64,000 nt of DNA from Fabrea salina (GCA_022984795.1 JALIHJ010000041.1:124001-188000), one strand, 5' to 3'; numbered from the stretch's first letter, positions 33,630-47,500 are shown. The notes: a model not told the origin generated them from the sequence alone. Translations and numbers: made by a program.

Positions 33630-34448
33630 TTAAGTTAGTTTGCACTGAGTAAGGGTTTCTTGGTACTGGTTGACTACTTCTTGGCTGTAGTCCTGAATCC
33701 CTATCACGAGTTTTTTAAGGTTGATTCCTTGAATCAAACCAAGCACTTCCAAAGCTCCTTCATTATCAATGTTGTTGCTTGAAAAAGAAAGCACTTCTAG
33801 TTGGCTTAGCCCCAACAAAGCACAAGAAACACAAGAAATTCCTTGAGGACTAACACAGTTGTCGTCCAAAGCAAGGACTTTTAGGTTTTTGGAGCTATAT
33901 AAGCCTTCAGCTAAATGCTCGAGACCTGCGTCTTCTATTTTGTTGAACTGGAGCCACAACTCCTTTAAGTTAGGGAGGCCGAATAAAACTTTATTTAAGT
34001 ACTTGCAACAGTTAGGACTTAAGTGGTTGCTTTCGAGAGAGAGTGTTTCTAAGTTCTTTGCGTTAGCCATAGAAAAAGACAAAAACTTAAACCCAGAGTC
34101 CCCTAAACCTGACTTCCACAACATAAGACCCCTGATTTCAGGAAAGTAGTATAGTAAAAAACTCAGCAACTTAGCACCGTTTTTGCCCAAGTTAGCAAAG
34201 CTCAAGTTAATTCGTCTTTGGTTTTCAGGTTCTCCATATAGAACCATTTCGTAGAGCTTTACGAGTTTCTGGTGCATGTTGGGCCTTTCTATGCTGAGAA
34301 GTTGTTCTAGCTGGTCTTTGGAGTGCTTCCTCAGAGAGTACCTTAGAACGTCCCCTAGTTTCCTTTGACTTGAGTACTTACTGTCAAGAATGCTTTTACT
34401 CAAACTTTCTTCCCTTTTAGGCACCTTTGCACAACACTCGTTACCCAT
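33630..34448 (-). CDS. Leucine-rich-repeat protein with myristoylation-type N-terminus
   Basis: 272 residues beginning MGNECCAKVPKRE, which fits dual myristoylation and palmitoylation. From about residue 75 there are RNI-type leucine-rich repeats (LETLSLESNHLSPNCCKYLN, LKELWLQFNKIEDAGLEHLA, LKVLALDDNCVSPQGISCV, LEVLSFSSNNIDNEGALEVL), about 28 residues each. This repeat type resembles ribonuclease inhibitor and RanGAP. It is probably a membrane-bound scaffold; no catalytic site is present. It is convergent with the CLC gene, 15 nt between stops. Confidence 0.85.
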   Translation of the reverse strand: MGNECCAKVPKREESLSKSILDSKYSSQRKLGDVLRYSLRKHSKDQLEQLLSIERPNMHQKLVKLYEMVLYGEPENQRRINLSFANLGKNGAKLLSFLLYYFPEIRGLMLWKSGLGDSGFKFLSFSMANAKNLETLSLESNHLSPNCCKYLNKVLFGLPNLKELWLQFNKIEDAGLEHLAEGLYSSKNLKVLALDDNCVSPQGISCVSCALLGLSQLEVLSFSSNNIDNEGALEVLGLIQGINLKKLVIGIQDYSQEVVNQYQETLTQCKLT

Positions 34449-34483
34449 TTAATATTATCAGCAATGATTATGTTGGTTAATAA

Positions 34484-34858
34484 CTATTCTTCATCGTCTA
34501 AAAACTGTTCTTTGATTTTCTTGCGCATTTCAATTTGATGCCGAGCTTCTTTTTCAAGGGTGTCTAAGTCGTCACTTGACAGTCTATATGCAATGAACAA
34601 AAACACTCCTACGTACCAACCGAGGTACCCCATGAAGGCCAACCAAGTCTTAACTCTGACTTCTCGAGGGTGGAGTGAATGTTGGGGTCCAGGCCTGTAC
34701 CTCATTTCTGTAGTAGTCTTTGAAGGCGGCAGTCCTCCGTGCAAGTTATTGGGGTCCCGCCTTTGGCCTTTGAAGTCTGGCAAAGGAGTTTTGTAATCCG
34801 GGTCGGATCTGGGGAGTTTCAAAACACTCCTGCTTTTCTCAACCACCTTTTTAAGCAT
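34484..34858 (-). CDS. Small single-pass membrane protein, likely mitochondrial
   Basis: 124 residues. The N-terminus MLKKVVEKSRSVLKLPRSD is basic and amphipathic, and very similar in style to the presequence of the glutamate dehydrogenase in this window (MLKKVADKSLLVKRSRL). One hydrophobic segment follows (LAFMGYLGWYVGVFLFIAY, about residues 73-91), then a charged C-terminal helix. Size and shape fit a single-pass accessory subunit of a respiratory complex, but no family is recognised. Confidence 0.65.
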   Translation of the reverse strand: MLKKVVEKSRSVLKLPRSDPDYKTPLPDFKGQRRDPNNLHGGLPPSKTTTEMRYRPGPQHSLHPREVRVKTWLAFMGYLGWYVGVFLFIAYRLSSDDLDTLEKEARHQIEMRKKIKEQFLDDEE

Positions 34859-34902
34859 ATTTGTAAGTTGGTTCAGTTCTGAACTAGACTAGAATTAATG
34901 CC

Positions 34903-35310
34903 TTATCTTAAACTCTCGGAAATCTCTTCATGGTCAAGGTCAGCCATTGAGCAAGCCTGGACCTCCTTGTAAATTCCAACGAAGCGGCGTTTAAGGTTTT
35001 CTTTGCTGGAAGCATAAAGCATCTTCCCTCTGGCTGGGGCATCATCAGGAGACCAGTGGATGAAGATGAGCTTACTCATATCTAAGTTGTCTCTGGACTT
35101 GAAAGGAAAGTCGTATACCACAAACCTAGGCTCGTCTTTTTTCAGGTCATTCAAGAAGTCCTGGAAGCTTGCTTCAGGCGCGGCGCTCTTCTCTAGGGTC
35201 ACAGCGCTCTCGTTGTCTATCTTGTAAATGATGTAGCGAAGGGTTTTATCCATCTTCAGTTGGTTGAAAGAGGTTGTACATTCTTCTTTGACTTCTAGGT
35301 TTGCGTCCAT
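34903..35310 (-). CDS. ADF/cofilin actin-binding protein
   Basis: 135 residues from the ATG beginning MDANLEVKEECTTSFN; an upstream in-frame GTG is not needed. The ADF-homology fold is recognisable: SFNQLKMDKTLRYIIYKID, RFVVYDFPF, LIFIHWSPDDAPARGKMLYASSKENLKR (in pieces), the last with the long actin-binding helix following SSKE. The family severs and depolymerises actin filaments. The usual Ser3 phosphosite is absent, since the N-terminus is short. It is divergent from the dynein gene. Confidence 0.92.
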   Translation of the reverse strand: MDANLEVKEECTTSFNQLKMDKTLRYIIYKIDNESAVTLEKSAAPEASFQDFLNDLKKDEPRFVVYDFPFKSRDNLDMSKLIFIHWSPDDAPARGKMLYASSKENLKRRFVGIYKEVQACSMADLDHEEISESLR

Positions 35311-35523
35311 TATTTCCACAACTTAAAAATGGTGCAGATTAGAATTTTATTTCAACAACTTTATTAACTAGGTTTTTGTCTTTAAAGCTTTTAAGTAACT
35401 GACTTGTTAAGTAGTGAGCTTTAGTAAGTTAGTTTTTACATAAATTTTTAGAAAGTTACTGCGAAGTAACTATTAAAATTAATTCTTAAGCAATTGCCAT
35501 GATTATAATTTACAGTTATCAAG
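35311..35523. other. Long divergent promoter region of cofilin and dynein genes
   Basis: 213 bp of AT-rich sequence without ORF. It holds a perfect 7-bp hairpin with a GCGA tetraloop (35454-35471) and further copies of TTAAGTAACT-like words around 35390, and ends in TTATAATTTACAGTTATCAAG before the dynein ATG. It is several times longer than typical divergent spacers here, which suggests more elaborate regulation. Confidence 0.45.
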
Positions 35524-38500
35524 ATGCAGAAAGAGGAGCAGAAAATAACTTGGAAGACAATGCGTCAGAACCAGAATACACCTAAAGCTCGCTCAGGGCA
35601 CACCTTCACTCAGGTCGGAAACACCTTTGTGCTGTTCGGAGGAGTCACTGAAGTCAAAGGCGAGTGCGCTAAATCCACCAATGAAGTTTTCACTGTTCGA
35701 ATTACAGCAACCGACGCCAACTGGACACCAGAAAACCCCAAAGGAGACCAGCCCTGCCCAAGAACTAACCACGCAGCCTGCGAAATACCTGGTGACCGCT
35801 TGTTCGTATTTGGCGGGTACTTCACTCCCCAAAAAAGGTTGAACGACTGCCACATGTTGCATGTGCCTTCGATGACTTGGTCTTTTCCACCCAACCAGCC
35901 ACCCCCCAAACAACTCGACAACTCACCTAGCCCTGTCGGAGCCCCTGAGCCCCGTGCTTACGCAACTGCCACGCACATCAACAACAAGGTTTACGTTTTC
36001 GGAGGCACTGGCGGAGTCTACTACCAGCGTCGCGCTTTCAATGACGTGTACGCGCTGGACTTGGAGACTTGGACTTGGAAGAAACTAGAAACTTCAGGAA
36101 ACATCCCAGAAGCCAGACTAGGCCACGTGGCATGCGCAATAGGTCACAAACTTTTGATTTTCGGAGGAAGGTCGCCAAGCTCTCAGTTTAACAACTGCTA
36201 CACCTTTGACACGACCACTAACGAGTGGCACGACCTAGAACTTTGGTACGGAATTCCAAGGTGGAACATGTCTGCTGTTTATGTAGAAGCTATTCCAAGT
36301 GACAAGTTCTTTATTTTTGGAGGAAGCATTGGCGAGTTTGACGAAGGCGCTCAAAGGAACCTAGGCACAATGAGTAACGAAATGTTTGTGCTGGACAAGA
36401 ACTCAATGAAAATCCACGCTGTTGAGCCAGAAGAAGAGGAAGGCAATGGCCACTTGCCCGACCCCAGAGAGTTCGGAAGCATGATCTTCGAAAGAAATGA
36501 AGGCCGTCTTATTATGTTTGGGGGCTGGAACTCTAACTGGGTGTCGGATATCTGGCAACTAAACGTCTCCAAAATAGTAGGGCCTCCTTATGCAGTGGAT
36601 TCTTGCGAGCCTGCCTTAGGTCCACTTACTGGAAAAACCAAAATCACCATTAGAGGTGTCAAGTTCCAAGACACCTCCCAAATTAACGTGCGCTTTATTT
36701 GTGCTAAAAACGTAATGACTGTCAACGGAACCTTCGTAAGCGATAACGAAATAACCTGCGAAACTCCAAGCTTCGAGTCAATCGGCCCCAAAGAGGCTGA
36801 AATCAGAGTGTCTTTCAAAAGTGGTTCCTATACAATCACCTCAACTACCTTTACTTACTACATGAACACAAGGGCCCACAAGTCACTGGCTTACGGACCT
36901 GGTCTGCTTAAAGGAGGCGCTCCAGGAGTTCCTACTGTGTTTTTCATCCAAGCTAGAAACGACCACGGCGAAAACAGAAGGTCTGGAAACGACAACTTCA
37001 TTGTGAAAGTGACCCAAAAGAACGGCGAAGAAGCCATTGAGATTCCCCACGAAATCACTGACAGGAACGATGGGTCCTACGTGGTGAACTACACTCCTCC
37101 CGAAGGAGAAGTGTCTGTTGAAGTTTTATACGAAGACGAAAAACAAGACGTTTCCCACATTCGAGGGTCTCCGTTTAAACCTGAGTTCGAAGCCAACGCC
37201 TCTCCTAAAAACAACGACCCTATGGGACCTCTTATGAATAGCTTCATTTCCAACACCATTGCTGAATTAGAAAACTTCATCTCAACTACTCAAGAAGGAA
37301 TCAACCTCAAAAACAAAAACACCAGTGAAGACGTCAAAGCTTTACTGAAGGTCAAAAACCACACTGAAGACGTTGAGAACCGAGCTGACGAAATACTTCT
37401 GAAAACTGACGAACTCTCTGAAACCTTAGCAATGTTTGAAAAAGGAACTTACCCCAAAGACTCCGAAATTAAGAAACTCAAAAAGATATCTGAGAACTGG
37501 GTTGCGGTGCAGAAAAAAGCCAAAGAAGTCAAAAAAGACATTGCACCCACAGTGGCCACTGAAGCTGACAAGTGCAAAAACCAAATTAAGAACTTCGAAG
37601 AGTCACTTAAGGTCTACTCTCAAGAAATCAAAAAGAAAGAATTCCAGAGGTTCGGAACTGGAGTTGAGAAGTCAATTAAACTCCTCCAAGAAGAAGAAAC
37701 CAGAATAGACAATGACCAAAACACCTTGAACGAACTAGACTTTTTGTGCAAAAGCTTTGGTTTTCCCGAAGCCATTCAAGGGTGCTCCAAACAACTTGAG
37801 CAGAACCTAACTGAAATAAGCACTATGAGGCAACTTTGGAACCACACTGACAAGTCAATTAACACCTACAACAGCTACCTAGACACTCCTTGGGGAGAAG
37901 TGAATTCTTTAGACTGGGAAGAAGACAACAAAAAACTCATGAAGGACCTGCGAGACATCAAAGTTGACAGGAAGTGTAACGCTTTCCTTGGACTGAACAA
38001 CGAAATCAAGAACTGGTCGATCTTCCTTCCACTTGTGAGTCAGCTCAAAGAAGATTGCATGATGGACAGACACTGGGAAAAGCTCAAAAAAGAGATTGAA
38101 AAAGACTTTGAAATCAACAGTACTGTTAAACTCCAAAGCATTTTTGACTTAGACCTGTTCAAGTTCTCCGAACAAGTAGAAGACATTGTGGATCAGGCCA
38201 GAAACGAAGCCAAGATGGAAAAAACCCTCCAAAAAGTCAAAGAACTCTGGGACGTAGTTCCTTTTGAAAAGCAACAACACAAAAACAGCGACATATACAT
38301 GCTGAAAGTATCTGAAGAAAGCTTCGAACAGCTAGAAGAAAACCTCGTCCAAGTGAACAACATGTTTTCTTCAAGGTACCTTGCTTACTTCGAAGAAACA
38401 GTTAAGTACTGGCAGAAAACACTCAACGCTATCTCTGACAACACTACTTTGTTGAGTGAAGTTGAGAGGAGCTGGTCGTTTTTGGAAAACCTGTTTATGC

Positions 38501-41500
38501 ACTCTGAAGAAGTCAAAAAGGAACTTCCCCAGGAGTCCGAAAAGTTCGTTGACATCGACGCTGAAGTCAAAAAGATCCTTAAAATGGGCAACGACATGAG
38601 TATCGTGAAGGACTTCTGCATAGTCGAAGACATCGGCGACAGACTCAAAAAGGTCCAGGATGACCTAGCTTTGTGCGAAAGGGCTCTAAACGAGTTTATG
38701 GAAAGGAAAAGAGAAGCTTTCCCCAGGTTTTACTTTGTGTCAACTATGGACTTGTTGGACATCTTGTCCAACGGCAACAACCCCAAACGCATTATGAAGC
38801 ACATGTCAAAGGTGTTCTTGGCTATTGAAACTTTAGAGCTGGAAGACTCAGACGACAGACCTTTTGCCACAGGCATGGAGTCTTGTGTTGGAGTGGAGTT
38901 TGTGAAGTTCTGCAATCCTTTGAAGCTCCTGGGAAAGGTAGAAGTTTACCTTTCTGACGTGATCAACATTATGAGGGAGACCCTTAGACTAATTGCTTTG
39001 GACTCCATCAAACGCTTTGCAGCTAAAAACAGGGGCGACTGGATCAAGGAAGACCCTAGTCAAGTAACTTTGCTAGTGAACCTTATGGACTGGTGCAACA
39101 AAACCGAAGAAGCCTTTTCTAAACTTGCCAGTGGAAACGCCAACGCAATCAAAGACTACAGAAAAGAAGAAGTAGAAGGCCTCACAGACCTTATCAAAAT
39201 GGTCAGAAGCGACCTTGACGGACCTGTAAGAACTAAGGTCATGTGCTTGATTACTATGGACACTCACTCCAGAGACATCCTTGACAAACTCATCCGCGAA
39301 AACGTTACTCGACCTGACGAGTTCCAGTGGCAGTCACAACTCAAAGCTTACTGGGACCCCCAAAAAGACACTTGCAAATTAAGAGTCTGCGACGCAACTT
39401 TGGCATATGGCTACGAGTACTTAGGTAATGGACCCCGTTTGGTCGTGACGCCCTTGACAGACAGAATTTACGTGACAGCTACTCAAGCACTGCACTTGAA
39501 AATGGGTTGTTCGCCTGCTGGACCTGCAGGAACTGGCAAAACAGAAACTACAAAGGACTTGGCCTCTGCAAGTGGAAAGGCTTGTTACGTGTTTAACTGC
39601 TCAGATCAGATGGACTACAAGTCTATGGGGAACATTTTCAAGGGCCTTGCTGCTTCTGGATCTTGGGGATGCTTTGATGAGTTTAACAGACTAGTTCCTG
39701 AGGTACTTTCAGTGTGCTCAGTCCAGTTCAGAGCAGTCACAAGTGCCATTAAGGCTGGACAGCAACGCTTTGAACTAGAAGGCTCAGAAGTGGAGTTAGA
39801 TCCTAGTTGCGGAGTGTTTATCACTATGAATCCTGGTTACCTTGGAAGGTCAGAACTGCCTGAGGGTCTCAAGGCCCTTTTCAGACCCATTACAGTGGTG
39901 GTTCCGGATTTAGAACTTATCTGTGAAAACATGCTCATGGCTGAGGGTTTTGAAGACGCTAAGAACCTAGCTAGAAAGTTCACTACACTTTACAAACTCA
40001 ACAAAGACTTGCTTTCTAAGCAAACTCACTACGATTGGGGTTTGCGTGCAATTAAGTCCGTACTTGTGGTGGCAGGAGGCTTCAAACGAGCTGAGCCAGA
40101 CCTGCCTGAGAACGCTATTCTCATGAGAGCTCTGAGAGACTTTAACATTCCTAAAGTAGTAGAAGAAGACATGCCTATTTTCATGGGTCTGATTGGAGAC
40201 CTTTTCCCAGGAGTCCATGTTGAACCTAAAGTAGACCAAGACTTTGAGCGAACAATTAAGAACTGCTTTCAAGAAGCTGCTTTGTACCCCGAAACTGAAA
40301 GCATCAAAAAGGTAGTCCAACTTTATGAACTCTTAGAAATCCGTCACTGTGTCTTTGTGATGGGAAACGCTGGTGCTGGCAAGTCCACTACTTGGAAGAT
40401 GCTTGCAAAAGCCCAGGACAAAATTGGACTGAAAACAACTGCAATGGACATCAATCCTAAGTCCATAACTACCAACGAACTCTACGGGTACGTGCTCATG
40501 GCAACTAGGGAGTGGAAAGACGGAATCCTTTCAAAAACTATGAGGAGTCTCGGAGAAATTCCTGACCAAAACCCTAAGTGGTTGGTACTTGACGGAGACT
40601 TAGACGCTAACTGGATTGAAAGCATGAACTCAGTGATGGACGACAACAAAATTCTGACGCTGGCTTCTAACGAAAGAATTCCACTTAAGAAGCACATGAG
40701 GATGCTTTTCGAAATCAGGGATTTGAGGTTTGCCACTCCAGCTACAGTGTCCAGAGCAGGAATCTTGTTTATTTCGGACAGTTCTGGTTACCAGTGGCGT
40801 GCTTACTACAAAGCCTGGATCAACAACAGGTCTTACGACGAAAAAACCAAAGAAGACCTCCACAAGCTTTTTGAAAGGTACACTCCTAAGACTTTGAGTT
40901 ACTTAAGGAAGTCCTGCAAGTTCTTGATTCCTATTGTGGAAATAAACTTAGTGGTGTCTTTGTGCAACATGCTGGAAAGTTTGCTGGTGGGTGAGATCAA
41001 AGCACTGGAGTACTGGTTTGTGTTCTGCATTATTTGGGCAGTTGGAGGTTGCTTGGCTGAAAAAGACGGAATTGACTACAAAAAGAACTTTTCTAACTGG
41101 TGGAAACAAAAGTGGAAGACCATCAAGTTCCCTGGAAAAGGCACTATTTTTGACTACTTTGTTAACTACGAAACTTCACGTTTAGAAGAATGGGGAACTA
41201 TTGTGAAAGAAACTGAGTTTGACTCTTCTGCCCAAAATATGAACTCAGTCACTGTAAGCACTCCTGAAACAGTGTCTAACTCCTACTTCATGAATGCTTT
41301 CATCAAGATTGGAAAACCTGTTCTGTTGATAGGTAACGCTGGCTGTGGCAAAACTCAGCTTTGCAAAGGAACTCTGAACAGCCTCAACCCTGAGCAGTAC
41401 TGCTACTCAGCCATCAACTTTAACTTTTACACCGACTCAGCACTTCTCCAGAACATCTTAGAACAACCTCCAATTGAAAAGAAAACAGGTAAACAGTTTG

Positions 41501-44500
41501 GTCCTCCTGGAAAACTCAAGCTGATTTACTTCATTGATGATCTTAACATGCCTAAATTGGACGACTACAACACCCAAACTGCCATTGCGCTTCTGAGACA
41601 ACACGCTGACTACGGGCACTGGTATGACCGAAGCAAACTTACAATTAAAGAAATCATTAACACCCAGATGCTTGCAGCAATGAACCCTACAGCAGGTTCT
41701 TTCTTTGTGAACCCTAGGCTCCAAAGACACTTTTGGATTTTAAACGTTTCTTTCCCTGAAGCTTCAAGTTTGTTCACTATCTACAGTACTTTTGCTACTG
41801 GCCACTTTGGCAAAGGCTTCAAAGCTGCTGTGCAGGAAATAATCAACCCTATCATCAAGGCTGCAATTGCACTTCACCCAGTCATGGTGTCGAACTTCAG
41901 AAAAACTGCTATAAACTTTCACTACGAGTTCAGCATCAGGCACTTAGCCAACATCTTCCAAGGGCTGCTCATTGCTCAGCCTGCACAGTTCCCTGACCCC
42001 GAAAAAGTAGTTAAGCTTTGGATTCACGAATCCGAAAGAATTTACGGAGACAGACTGGTTTCTAAAGAGCACTTTGAACTGTACAAGTCTCTTATGGGAG
42101 ACTTAGTTAAAAAGTCTTTTGGCAAGTTTTCAGCACTTTCTAAGTTCTTCCAGAAAGAACCCGAACCCTTGATTTTCTGCCACTTCGCAAACGGACTAGT
42201 TGAAAAAATCTACGACCAAATTCCAAGCATTGAAAGTTTGTCTCAGCTGCTAGACGAAGCTTTACGTGAGTACAACGACTTAAACGCAGCTATGGACTTG
42301 GTTCTTTTTGAAGATGCTATGAAGCACGTTTGCAGAATTTCCCGAATCATAATGAACCCTTCTGGACACGCACTTTTAGTAGGAGTAGGAGGAAGTGGTA
42401 AGCAAAGTTTGTCTAGACTTGCTGCGTTCATCTGCACCTACACTACTTACCAAATCACTATTTCGCAGACTTACAGCATCAACGACCTCAAAACTGATTT
42501 GCAGAACATGTATGCTAGATCTGGTATTAAGGACGAAGGTGTGCTGTTTTTGTTCACTGAAGGTCAAATTACGGATGAAAGGTTCTTAGTGCCTATTAAT
42601 GACTTGCTGAGTTCAGGAGAAATTGCTGACCTCTACGCAACAGAAGACGTGGACCAAATAGTGAACCAAATAAGACCAGCTGTAAAAGGAGCTGGGCTCC
42701 TAGACTCAAGAGAGAACTGTTGGAGTTTCTTCATTGACAGAGTTAAAAACAACCTTCACATGGCTTTGTGCTTCTCCCCTGTAGGAGACAGCTTTAGAAA
42801 CAGAGCTCGTAAGTTCCCAGCTATTGTGAACTGCACAGTGATTGATTGGTTCCACGACTGGCCTAGGGAAGCTCTTCTGTCAGTGGCAGGGAGGTTCTTG
42901 AAAGACGTTGAACTTGGGAGTGAAGAAGTTCAAAAAGGAATAGTTAACTTTATGCCGCACTCCTTCGAAGCAGTCAACAAGGCTTCAATAGAGTTCCGCG
43001 AAAAAGAAAAAAGGTACTGCTACACCACTCCTAAGTCTTTTTTGGAACTGATCAAACTGTTTACCAACATGCTTAACAACAAACGAGAAGAAATCCAAAA
43101 CAGCAAAGAAAGACTTGAAACAGGTTTAGTCAAACTCATTGACACAGCTGAAGTTGTAGCCCAACTCGAAAAAGACCTTACCGAAAAACAAGTTGTGGTT
43201 GACGAGAAAAAAGAATCCGCAGACAAGTTTGCCGAAGAAGTTGGAAAAGAAAAAGCTATTGTGACTGAAGAAAGCGAAAAAGCCAACATTGAAGCAGCTG
43301 AGTGCGAAAAGATGTCCAAAACCATTTCAGCAGAAAGAGAAGTTTGCCAGGCAGAACTAGACAAAGCCCTACCACTTTTGGAACAAGCCAAAGAATCCTT
43401 AGATAAACTAGACAAAAAAGACTTCACTGAACTTAAGTCCATGTCTGCCCTTCCAGCTGGTGTAGGCGATGTGATTGAAGCCGTGCTTACTCTGGTAGCT
43501 GGTGTAGACGCCAACGTAGTTATTGACAAAAACGGAAACGTAGCTGACAAGTCCTGGAAAGCAGCCAAAGTAGTGATTGGTAACCCAGATAAGTTCAAAG
43601 AAAACTTAGTTAAGTTCAAAGACCACATTGACAACGCCACGGTGAACGACAAGAACTTTAAAAACGTAAGGCCTTACTTGAGCTTAGACCATTTTAACTA
43701 CGAAGCAATGGTTAAGAAGTCCAAAGCCGCTAGTGGGTTGTGTGTGTGGGTAACCAACATTGTGCAGTACTACGACGTGGTTAAAGAAGTAGAACCTAAA
43801 AGAATGGCCCTTGCTGAAAAAGAAAAGCAGCTAGAAGAAGCCCAGGAAAAACTCCAAATCACCCAAGAAAAAGTTGCTGAACTTGAAGCAAAACTCAGCA
43901 AACTAGAAACAGAGTACGCAGCTGCCATCAAAGAAAAGAACGACGTAGAAGCCGAAGCTGAAAGGTGTGCTAGAAGACTTAACCTGGCCAACAGACTCGT
44001 AAGTGCACTTGCAAACGAAAAAGACAGGTGGGCAGAAAGCATCGAAAACTACAAAGAACAGCTAGAAATCTTGGTTGGGGACGTGTTGATTTCAAGTTCA
44101 TTCGTAAGTTATGTAGGTGCTTTCACCAAAAACTACAGAGACAGCCTTATCAAAGAAAACTTCATCAACTTCTTGAAGAACGCAGGCATTCCTATGTCAG
44201 ACGATCCCAACCCCGTTCAACTGCTTACCAACGAAGCCACCATTGCTACTTGGAACAACCAAAAACTCCCAGCAGACCAAGTTTCTATTGAAAACGGAAC
44301 AATTCTGACCTCTACTGAAAGGTGGCCACTTATAATAGACCCACAGCTCCAAGGAATTTCTTGGCTAAGAGAAAAAGAGGCAAGTAACGACTTGCAAGTA
44401 ACACGTCTGACCTACAGAAACATGGTGAGCACTATGGAACAAGCGATTGACCTAGGAAGGACAGTCATCATTGAAAACGTCGAAGAAAGTATTGACGCTG

Positions 44501-47500
44501 TGCTTGCTCCTGTAGTAGGAAGAGCTTTTATCAGAAGAGGCAAAACTCGGTACTTGAAACTTGGAGACAAAGAAATAGCTTGGCACAAAAACTTCAAGTT
44601 GATTCTTCACACCAAACTCTCTAACCCCCACTACCCTCCTGAAATCCAGGCAGAAACTACTTTGATTAACTTCACTGTGACTCAAAGTGGTTTGGAGGAC
44701 CAACTCCTGAACTTAGTTGTCAAAAAAGAAAGACCAGACTTGGCCAGACAGAGGGAAGAACTGATTCAGCAGCAAAACTCTTTCAAAATCAAACTTAACG
44801 AGTTACAAGAAGACTTACTTTACAGACTCGCCAACGCAAGTGAAGACATTATGGAAGTCCTTGAAGACGTAGAACTCATTGAAAACCTGGAATCTTCTAA
44901 AATGATTGCTGACGAAGTCAAGGAGAAAATGGAGATTGCCAAAATCACTGAAGTCAAGATTTTAAGGGCCTCTGAAGAGTACCGACCTGCTGCAGCCAGA
45001 GGAGCAGTTATTTACTTCTTGATGAACGAACTCCACAAGATCCACAGTTTCTACATGTTTTCTCTGGAGTCTTACTTACTAGTTGTAGTAAGGGCCATTG
45101 ACATAGTTGCTGAAAAGTACAGAGCTGCTTCTGCAGCTAAGTCCAAAAAGGACGAAGGAGAAGCTGGCGAAGAAGCACAACCTGAAGGTGCTGAGGAGCC
45201 TGAAGAAAAACCTGAAGACAACCCAGAAGAACAAGAAAACCAAGAGGAAGAAGAAGAAGCCGTCCAAGAACTCAGTCCTCGTTCTCTTAAAAAGCGAGTG
45301 AATGAACTTACTGAATCCATCACTTACCAGTCTTTCTTGTACACAAGAAGAGGACTCTTTGAACAGCACAAACTACTAGTAGCTACCATGCTTTGTTTCA
45401 GAGTGCTGATTAACGATGGACAAATCAGCGAAGCAGAATGCATGCACCTTATTCAAGGAAAACCCGAACCCAACCCTGGCAACATGCCTGAAAACCTTAA
45501 CTTCTTGACCGAGCTGAACTGGGGAATGGCTAAGGCACTGGAACAACTTCCAGCTTTCCAAGGTTTGGGAGCCAACATGGACGCTGAGTTCTTGCAGTGG
45601 AAGAAGTGGTTTATGGAAGAAAAAGCAGAGACTTCAGACCTACCCCGTAACTTCAAAGACATTTCTTACTTCCACAAGTTGTTGCTCATCAGAGCTTTGA
45701 GGCCTGACAGAGCTACAAGTGCTTTGAGTATTTTTGTTAGAGAAAACATGGGCGACGAGTACATTGACCAGATGCCTTTCAACATGATGCAGACCTACGA
45801 AGAAACCTCCAGAGCCATTCCAATCTTCTTTGTGCTCTTCCCAGGTGTGGACCCAACCCCTGAAGTAGAAAGAGTCGGCGAAAGTTTAGGAATCAAAGCT
45901 TCAAACGGCTTGTTCAGGAACATTTCTATGGGTCAGGGCCAAGAAAAGAATGCCGAGCAGGCTGTAAACCACCTTGCTGAAGTTGGTGGCTGGGTGATGC
46001 TCCAGAACGTGCACCTTATGCAAAGTTGGCTTAAGGTGTTAGAAGGCCTTTTAGAAAAAGTAGCCGTTTCTGCCCATGAGAACTTTAGATGCTTTATTTC
46101 TTCAGAGCCTCCTCCAATGCCAGACATGAGGATCATTCCTGAGTCCATTCTTCAGAACTGCGTTAAAGTTGCCAACGAAGCACCTCAGGATTTAAAGGCT
46201 AACTTGAAAAGAGCTCTGTCGCACTTCGACCAGTCAAGATTCGACGGCTCAAGGAAGCCTAACGAGTTCAAAGCTTTGCTGTTCTCGCTTTGTATGTTCC
46301 ACGGCTTAGTTCTAGGAAGAAGGAAGTTTGGTTCCCAGGGATGGAGCAAGCACTACTCGTTTAACGACGGAGACTTAACTATTTGCGCAGACATCCTGGA
46401 CAACTACCTTGAAAAGTACGATGAAGTGCCTTACGCTGACATCAGGTACTTATACGGGGAGATCATGTACGGAGGCCACATTACTGATGACTGGGACAGA
46501 AGGACCTGCAACACTTACTTAGAAGTTTTGCTCAGATCAGAACTTCTTAGCAACATGCCCCTTGCTCCTGGCTTTAGGTCTCCAGACCCCTCTAGGTTTG
46601 ACTACGACGCTTACTACAAGTACATTGACGAAAAACTACCAATAGAGTCACCTATTCTTTTCGGGATGCACAGCAACGCCGAAATAGGTTACTTAACTCA
46701 AACAGGAGAAAAGCTGTTCCAAACGATTTTGGACGTCCAAGGCGGCTCAGGAGGCGGAGAAGTTTCCAGGAAGAAAGAAGACGTAGTGATGGAAATCATA
46801 GAGTCTTTCCTCGGAAAGCTTCCTGAAGACTTCAACATGATGGAAATCACTTCTAAAGCCAAAGAAAAAACCCCTGACATAGTTGTTTGTTTCCAAGAAT
46901 GCGAACGCATGAACACCCTTCTCAGTGAAATTAGACGTTCCTTAGTTGAGCTGCAGATGGGTCTGAGTGGCGCACTTAACATCACTGAAGCAATGGAAAA
47001 CCTTTCTAACTCCTTGTCAGTCAACAGAGTTCCAGGACCTTGGGAAGCTGTGGCCTACTGGTCGAAGAAAGCTTTAGGTCTCTGGTTCAACGATTTACTT
47101 GAACGAGTTGCTCAGCTAGACAGGTGGTCGACTGAACTCACTCTGCCCAAGACTCTGTGGATTTCAGGGCTTTTCAACCCTATGTCTTTCTTGACGTCCG
47201 TTATGCAAACAACTGCTCGTTCCAAGAACTTGCCCCTAGACAACATGAGTTTGCAAACCCACGTGACCAACATCCTTGACCCTGAAGAAATTTCTGATTA
47301 CCCCGAAAACGGAGCTTTTGTCCACGGATTCTTTTTGGAAGGAGCTGCTTGGGAACCCGGAAGGTCTCCTCAAGAAGAAGGTTACTTAACTGACAGCACT
47401 TTGAAAGACCTGCACCCCAGACTGCCCGTAGTGAACGTAGTGGCAGTGCCTATTGAAGAGAGAATTACAGTTGGAGTGTACGAGTGTCCTTGCTACGTGA

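Noticed and set aside
43020-43652. A 210-codon open frame on the minus strand inside the dynein gene
   Set aside because: It mirrors the charged stalk coiled coil of the dynein frame (Ser/Leu-rich reverse of Glu/Lys codons) and has no recognisable domain.
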